In this document: positions 50,268 through 54,661 of the stretch, in pieces | How the letters are laid out: each line of letters begins with the position of its first letter | Position numbering within the stretch: position 1 is the first letter of the stretch | Origin: Thermoanaerobaculum sp. | Lineage (GTDB): Bacteria; Acidobacteriota; Thermoanaerobaculia; Multivoradales; UBA5704 | Assembly (NCBI GenBank): GCA_021154885.1 | Contig: JAJKHS010000083.1 | Location: 1 to 54,661, forward strand | Reading direction: 5' to 3' | Length of the DNA stretch: 54,661 nt | Notes under the pieces: generated by a model | Databases searched by the model: none | What the model was told of the DNA's origin: nothing | Seen by the model: only the letters and a program-made list of their open reading frames with translations | Position numbers and translations under genes: made by a program

Positions 50268-50346
50268 GACCTCAGAGACAGCAGGGACTTCAGGGACTGC
50301 AAGGACAAAAAAGCTGTCCTTGCAGTCTTTGAGGTCTTTGCTGTCC
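50268..50346. repeat. GGGAC 9-mer palindrome, copy 4
   Basis: Left half (50268-50307) carries GGGACTTCAGGGACTGCAAG-type units; the right half (50314-50346) returns as GTCCTTGCAGTCTTTGAGG. More degenerate than the other copies. It abuts the MITE-like element at 50347, which may have inserted into it. Confidence 0.7.
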
Positions 50347-50624
50347 CTTAATTCTACTGTCAGATTCCGCCGAGAGGGTGGAGGAGCCAGGCCCAGAGGG
50401 CCGAAGGCGTAGAGCCTGGGCCTTCAGGCCCAGGAAAAGGCCGCCCCAAAATATCCAGAGCCCCGTAGGGGGCGACGGAGGAATGCAGCCGTCGCCCCTA
50501 TGGGGCTCATGAGGATATTAGGGAGCCCCCCTGACCTGGCGCTGAAGCGCCAGGCTTTACGCCTTCGGCCCTCTGGGCCTGGCTCGACTCGAGGTCAAGC
50601 CTGCTCTGACAAAGTAGAATTAAG
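50347..50624. mobile_element. 278-bp MITE-like nested palindrome
   Basis: Ends are inverted repeats: CTTAATTCTACTGTCAGA (50347-50364) against TCTGACAAAGTAGAATTAAG (50605-50624), complementary apart from two extra bases. Inside is a second inverted pair, CCAGGCCCAGAGGGCCGAAG (from 50387) against the 50550-50583 segment, and in the centre GTAGGGGGCGACGG pairs with CCGTCGCCCCTA. No open frame of note. The form is that of a non-autonomous element moved in trans. A target-site duplication is not clear. Confidence 0.6.
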
Positions 50625-50664
50625 ATCCTCGCTGTCTTTGGCTCCCCACCGCTTCTCTTTGCCT

Positions 50665-51444
50665 TCACTCGATCCGCAGCGGGAAACGCCCCACCGGGAC
50701 CGGCGCACCGGTCGCGGGGAGCCCGTCGAGGTCCAGCCGGTAGGCGCCGGGGGCGAGCGACGTCGAGTGGACGGTGACGAGAAGAGCGCCGAGGTCGTTG
50801 AGCACCAGGCGGGAGGCCTGGAAGATGACGGCTCCCCGATCGTTCGAGAGCGTCGCCCGATAGGCCGGATACTCGGTATCGCCAGGCTCCACCCAGAAAG
50901 CGACCCAGCCCTGCCTGGCGGGAAGCTTGAGGGAACGTACCGGCCCGCCACCGCGTACCGGTGTCAAGGGGAGAATCGGAAGGTTTGCCTGGGGTTGGCG
51001 GTCCGCCGCCATCTCCCGGGCGAGGGTTTCGCGTTTCTCCGCCTCAGCCACGAGGTCGCGCCGGGTCTGCTGGAGCTCCTGCTGAACCGTCGCCAGGCGA
51101 TCCGCGGAGCCCTTCTCCACCTTCGCCTGGGCAAGATCGGAGCGCAGGCGCTGGACCTCGCGCAGCTCGAACCAGGCCGGTACGAGGGCGACGGCGAGCA
51201 GGGCCGCCGCGGCCAGAGCCAGCCGTGGCGAGCGGCTCCAGCGCGAATCGCCCGGAGCACGGACCGCCGCCTCCTCGGCCAACCGCCGCAGCCCCCGCTT
51301 CAGGCGCTCGGCGGTCTCGACCCGGGCAATGCAGGAAGGGCAGTCGAGATAGTGCTCCTCGAAGCGCGCGGCCTCCTCGGGAGGCAGACGGCCCGCCACG
51401 TAGCGCTCGGCAATGTCTTCGGCGTCGATCACCCGATGGTCCAT
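50665..51444 (-). CDS. anti-sigma factor with zinc-finger (zf-HC2)
   Basis: 259 residues. The N-terminal zinc motif HYLDCPSC (H31-x3-C35-x2-C38 region) is that of ZAS-type anti-sigma factors. One transmembrane helix (LALAAAALLAVALVPAWF), a coiled-coil stalk (LRSDLAQAKVEKGSADRL onward) and a beta-rich C-terminal domain outside follow. It lies 21 bp downstream of the ECF sigma gene and should hold that sigma inactive until a signal arrives. Confidence 0.85.
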   Translation of the reverse strand: MDHRVIDAEDIAERYVAGRLPPEEAARFEEHYLDCPSCIARVETAERLKRGLRRLAEEAAVRAPGDSRWSRSPRLALAAAALLAVALVPAWFELREVQRLRSDLAQAKVEKGSADRLATVQQELQQTRRDLVAEAEKRETLAREMAADRQPQANLPILPLTPVRGGGPVRSLKLPARQGWVAFWVEPGDTEYPAYRATLSNDRGAVIFQASRLVLNDLGALLVTVHSTSLAPGAYRLDLDGLPATGAPVPVGRFPLRIE

Positions 51445-51465
51445 GCGGTTCGCCCTCTCTCCCCT

Positions 51466-52200
51466 CTATCTGTCCCGTGCAGGATCGCCGCCGATCCTTC
51501 CCACAATTCTCTGCGCTCCCGCGAAGAACCGCTGCCGCTTCTCCGCCCGTTCCCAGAGCTCCCGCAGCCGCTCGCGGGCATGGAACAGGACCTTGTGGAA
51601 GCGCTCCGGCTCGATCTCCAGGTCCGCGCAGATCTCCTCCTTGCTGTCGTCGGAGAGGTAGAAGCGGAACAGGAGCTGGCGGTCGCGATCGAAGCGGAGC
51701 TCGTCGAGAAGCCGCCGCACCTGCCGTGCCTCCTCGTCGGCCAGGACCCGATCGAGCGGCGCCGGGCCGCGATCGGCGAGGGCGGGTTCCGGGCGCGTCC
51801 CTTCTTCGTCCTCCCGGCCGTCGTCGAGGGCGCGGTAGCGCGCCTCCTTGCGCCGGTCGGCAATGAAGAGATTGCGCGCCGTGCTGCGGATGAAGCCGGC
51901 GAGCTTCTCAGGCTCCCGCACCTCGGCGCGGCGGATCTTTTCGAGGACCAGTGCCAGCGTCTCCTGGTGGAGGTCGTCCGCCAGGGCCTGGTTCTGGACG
52001 AGGCGGCGGAGCATCAGGAGGAGACCGTGGCTGAAGCGCGCCACCAGCTCCGCCTCGGCGGCGCGGTCCCCGGCCTGGATCCGGGCCACCAGCCTGGCGG
52101 GTTCGTCACCCGCGCCGCCCGTCCCCTCCGGCGCCGGCAACGAACCGACGACGAAAGGGCCCAGGAGGGAGACCGCGTGGGACCACAGGAGGGAGAGCAT
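51466..52200 (-). CDS. ECF-type RNA polymerase sigma factor
   Basis: 244 residues; the true start may be some residues later. Region 2 has DDLHQETLALVLEKI and GFIRSTARNLFIADRRK; region 4 is a diverged helix-turn-helix (DSKEEICADLEIEPERFHKV). A typical Acidobacteria/Planctomycetes-style ECF with a ZAS anti-sigma next to it. The neighbouring TPR-CHAT gene is often found with such pairs, but no shared promoter motif is evident here. Confidence 0.87.
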   Translation of the reverse strand: MLSLLWSHAVSLLGPFVVGSLPAPEGTGGAGDEPARLVARIQAGDRAAEAELVARFSHGLLLMLRRLVQNQALADDLHQETLALVLEKIRRAEVREPEKLAGFIRSTARNLFIADRRKEARYRALDDGREDEEGTRPEPALADRGPAPLDRVLADEEARQVRRLLDELRFDRDRQLLFRFYLSDDSKEEICADLEIEPERFHKVLFHARERLRELWERAEKRQRFFAGAQRIVGRIGGDPARDR

Positions 52201-52288
52201 CTCGGTAGGAGGGAAGGATACACAACCAGCCGCCCCGGCGATAGCCGGCGGAGCCCGGCCGAGGCCCCCCTGCTAGAATCCCCCCGCC

Positions 52289-53725
52289 ATGCTGCCCGAG
52301 ACCCCGCAGAACCCGCTCTACGAACGCTACGCCTCGCCGGAGATGGCGCGGATCTTCTCCGCCTCCCACCGCTTCCGCACCTGGCGGGAGCTGTGGATCG
52401 CCCTCGCCGAGTGCGAGCGGGAGCTGGGGCTGCCCATCTCCGCCGAGCAGATCGCAGCCCTCCAAGCAACCGCCGGGGACGCCGACCTCGACCGGGTCGC
52501 CGAGCTCGAGCGCCGCACCCGTCACGACGTGGTGGCCCACCTGCGCCACTACGCCGAGCAGGCCGACCGGGTGCACGAGGGTGCCGGGGGCATCCTCCAC
52601 CTGGGGGCCACCAGCGCCTACGTCACGGACAACACGGACGTGCTGCTGATCCGCGAGGCCCTGGAGCTGCTGGCTGGCCGCCTGGCAGCGACGATCCGCG
52701 AGCTGGCGGCCTTCGCCCGCCGGACGCGGGCGATCCCAACTCTCGCCTACACCCACTTCCAGCCGGCCCAGCTCACCACCGTGGGCAAGCGGGCCTGCCT
52801 CTGGCTGCAGGACTTCCTCCTGGATCTCTCGGAGGTCCGCCACCGCATCGCCAACCTCCGCTGCCGGGGGGTGAAGGGGACGACGGGCACCCAGGCGAGC
52901 TTCCTCACCCTCTTCCACGGCGACGGCGCCAAGGTGCGGGAGCTCGACCGCCGCCTCGCCCATCGCCTGGGTTTTGAGGAGAGCTTCCCCGTCACCGGCC
53001 AGACCTATACGAGAAAGCAGGACAGCCAGGTGCTCCAGACCCTCGCCGGCATCGCCGAGAGCTGCCACAAATTCGGCACCGACCTGCGTCTCCTCCAGGG
53101 CGTGGGCGAGCTCTCCGAACCGTTCGACGCCGAGCAGGTGGGCTCCTCCGCCATGGCCTACAAGCGCAACCCGGTGCGCGCCGAGCGGATGTGCGGCCTC
53201 GCCCGCCGCCTGATCACCGACAGCCTGAACGGCCCCCTCAACACCGCCACCCAGTGGCTGGAGCGCAGCCTGGACGACTCCGCCAACCGCCGCCTGGTGC
53301 TGCCCGACTCCTTCTTCACCGCCGATGCCATCCTCGGGCTCGCCTCCCACGTCGCGGCCGGCATCGTGGTCCGCGAGGCCACCCTCGCCGCCCGGGTGAA
53401 TCGGGAGCTCCCCTTCATGGCCACGGAGACCCTGCTGATGGAGGCCGCGCTGCGGGGAGGCGACCGCCAGGAGCTGCACGAGAAGATCCGCCAGTACAGC
53501 CTGCAAGCCCAGGAGACCCTGGAGACCGGGGGGGACAACCCCCTCGTCGGCCTGATCGTGGGCGACCCCGACTTCCGGCTGACCCGGCAGGAGGTGGAGC
53601 CCTGGCTCGACCCCGTGGCCTTCACCGGCCGCTCGGCCCAGCAGGTGGACGAGTTTCTCGAAGAGGTCGTGGCGCCCGCGCTGGCGGGGACCGAGGCGGC
53701 GGCGGTCGCGGCGCCGCGGGTGTAG
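52289..53725 (+). CDS. purB: adenylosuccinate lyase
   Basis: 478 residues. Signature GSSAMAYKRNPVRAERM, plus GGILHLGATSAYVTDNTD and KGTTGTQASFL, place it in the fumarase/aspartase superfamily as PurB. It cleaves SAICAR and adenylosuccinate in purine synthesis. The length and the Thr-Gly-Thr-Gln block resemble eukaryotic-type/PurB group enzymes. It is divergent from the sigma gene with 88 bp between. Confidence 0.95.
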   Translation: MLPETPQNPLYERYASPEMARIFSASHRFRTWRELWIALAECERELGLPISAEQIAALQATAGDADLDRVAELERRTRHDVVAHLRHYAEQADRVHEGAGGILHLGATSAYVTDNTDVLLIREALELLAGRLAATIRELAAFARRTRAIPTLAYTHFQPAQLTTVGKRACLWLQDFLLDLSEVRHRIANLRCRGVKGTTGTQASFLTLFHGDGAKVRELDRRLAHRLGFEESFPVTGQTYTRKQDSQVLQTLAGIAESCHKFGTDLRLLQGVGELSEPFDAEQVGSSAMAYKRNPVRAERMCGLARRLITDSLNGPLNTATQWLERSLDDSANRRLVLPDSFFTADAILGLASHVAAGIVVREATLAARVNRELPFMATETLLMEAALRGGDRQELHEKIRQYSLQAQETLETGGDNPLVGLIVGDPDFRLTRQEVEPWLDPVAFTGRSAQQVDEFLEEVVAPALAGTEAAAVAAPRV

Positions 53726-53900
53726 GTTCCCTCATCACCCCAACCTCTTCTCCATGAACAAAAGACAAAAATAGAGGGTGTCGATCGCAGAGGTTAAAAG
53801 CGAGATTTGGTCCAAGAAGAATTCCACAGGCGGCGCCATGTACAGGTCGGCTGCTGAGATACGTGGAAATAGCCTGATCGATCTACATGGAGAAGCGCAA

Positions 53901-54167
53901 ATGCCACGCTATACAATCCGCGACAAAGAGGGCAATGTGGAGGGATACTTGGATACCGACGAGCCATATGACACGTACAACCCTCCACAAGGCGTACATT
54001 CAGACAACGTTGACCACCCTCAAGCTGCATTGCACATTGTGATTTTCTCTCTTATAATTGCCTTCTTTTCAGGTGCTTACAATAATCGGATCGGGTGGGG
54101 GGCAGCTATTGGACTTGCCGTATTTAGCGTTCTTTATTTTGTATGGATTGTCATTAACGACAAATAA
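53901..54167 (+). CDS. small low-GC membrane protein, unknown
   Basis: 88 residues from ATG 53901 with GGAGA 9 nt upstream; an upstream in-frame start at 53778 is less convincing. A short soluble head (MPRYTIRDKEGNVEGYLDTD) is followed by two transmembrane helices (LHIVIFSLIIAFFSGAY and AAIGLAVFSVLYFVWIVI). GC is much lower than in the rest of the window, which suggests horizontal transfer. Family not recognised. Confidence 0.6.
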   Translation: MPRYTIRDKEGNVEGYLDTDEPYDTYNPPQGVHSDNVDHPQAALHIVIFSLIIAFFSGAYNNRIGWGAAIGLAVFSVLYFVWIVINDK

Positions 54168-54241
54168 CCTGTGCTCCGGGGACATAGTCAAGCTTGAAAA
54201 GCTTACCACTCTGGGTGGCCGCCAGCCAAAGGGCTCTTCAG

Positions 54242-54630
54242 TCAGCCACGCAGAAAGTCGATATACATCTGACGGAATAGAGCAACCGTAGGGCGTCGAT
54301 CTCCTTGCATTGCTGCAGCGGCGGCGCGGTCGTACCCGCTACCCGGTCTCGGGCGAAGGCGCAGAAATGGCGGCAGGCCGTAGCGCATCGCAATGCTGTT
54401 GACCCAAAGTCGGGCAGTGCGTCCGTTACCATTGGCGAATGGGTGAATGCGAACCCATTCCGAATGAGCCCATGCACCCAAGGTAATGATCGCCGCCAAA
54501 TCGTCAGCGGTCAGATCCCGACCGGGTTTGATCAGGTCGTCCAACTCAGCGATTGCCAGCCTGAGAGGCTGTGAAGAAATTCCGGATAGGCGGTTCCTCT
54601 CGACTCGTGTTCATGAGACACTTCGTTCAT
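54242..54630 (-). pseudogene. Fic family AMPylase gene, frameshifted
   Basis: The C-terminal part (from about 54575 down) has the full Fic motif HPFANGNGRTAR plus WAHSEWVRIH and FRQMYIDFLRG. The N-terminal part lies in another frame: ATG at 54630 gives MNEVSHEHESRGTAYPEFLH, typical Fic N-terminal text, then runs out of frame; the C-terminal frame resumes with LRLAIAELDDLIKPGRDLT. One indel near 54575-54590 would join the two. In the C-terminal frame alone only a TTG (54544) could start a 100-residue product. It could also be a sequencing error. Confidence 0.65.
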
Positions 54631-54661
54631 GAGCGAGACACTGTTCCCTATTCCCGAGCCA
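54629..54661 (+). CDS. possible start of a gene cut by the window edge
   Basis: ATG at 54629 begins MSETLFPIPEP and stays open to the last base. It is divergent from, and overlaps, the ATG of the Fic gene (TCATGA). No good ribosome-binding site; too short to identify. Confidence 0.25.
   Translation, partial: MSETLFPIPEP

Overview
The window is high-GC, densely packed bacterial chromosome with mostly housekeeping genes and several accessory islands. Acidobacteriota (perhaps a Thermoanaerobaculia-like lineage) is my best guess: there is a VWFA-like secreted protein of the type common in that phylum, TPR-CHAT and TIR-NB-ARC-TPR giants, a GC-rich codon bias and many intergenic palindromic repeats. 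This placement is an inference; no rRNA or other phylogenetic marker is present.

Layout. 1-3330: a TIR-NB-ARC-TPR gene and a scar left by a second copy of its 3' end. 3331-7655 (minus): gatC-gatA, a cell-wall amidase and a secreted delta-carbonic-anhydrase-like protein. 7993-16058: VWFA-like protein, CCA-adding enzyme, two small membrane proteins, pilT, lexA and an M16 peptidase pair. 16139-22859: membrane Ser/Thr kinase, an EF-G-like GTPase followed by an EF-P with an unusual loop, an RNA methyltransferase and an M50 peptidase.

22941-27318 is the most notable island: four small ribosomal-peptide (RiPP) precursor genes in two modules, each module preceded by a similar ~60-nt leader, then a split LanB-type dehydratase (elimination-domain protein, then glutamylation-domain protein). 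I see no LanC cyclase. 27329-31383 (minus) is housekeeping (M24 peptidase, thioredoxin, ribF, rimO). 31594-32178 holds a decayed ATPase gene and repeats. 32179-36340 is a C39 peptidase-containing ABC exporter with an unusual GAF-HlyD adaptor, which could export the RiPP although it lies 5 kb away. Just upstream is a DUF3179 gene whose frame is interrupted by a TGA at a conserved Cys position, followed by a very good bacterial SECIS hairpin: a strong selenoprotein candidate.

37711-45887: RND-type lipoprotein adaptor, FOXRED2-like flavoprotein, ubiE-folD-coaE-rdgB operon and the argF/arcA arginine deiminase pair. 46028-52200: a TPR-CHAT protein, two small proteins with near-identical ribosome-binding sites, a MITE-like palindromic element, and an anti-sigma/ECF sigma pair. 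52289-54661: purB, then a lower-GC tail with a small membrane protein and a frameshifted Fic gene.

Three families of dispersed palindromic repeats lie between genes: GGGAC-based 9-mers, a GCCGGCGGGACGCCGGC element, and CCCTCTTCTCCC hairpins. No tRNA, rRNA, CRISPR array or complete transposase was seen.
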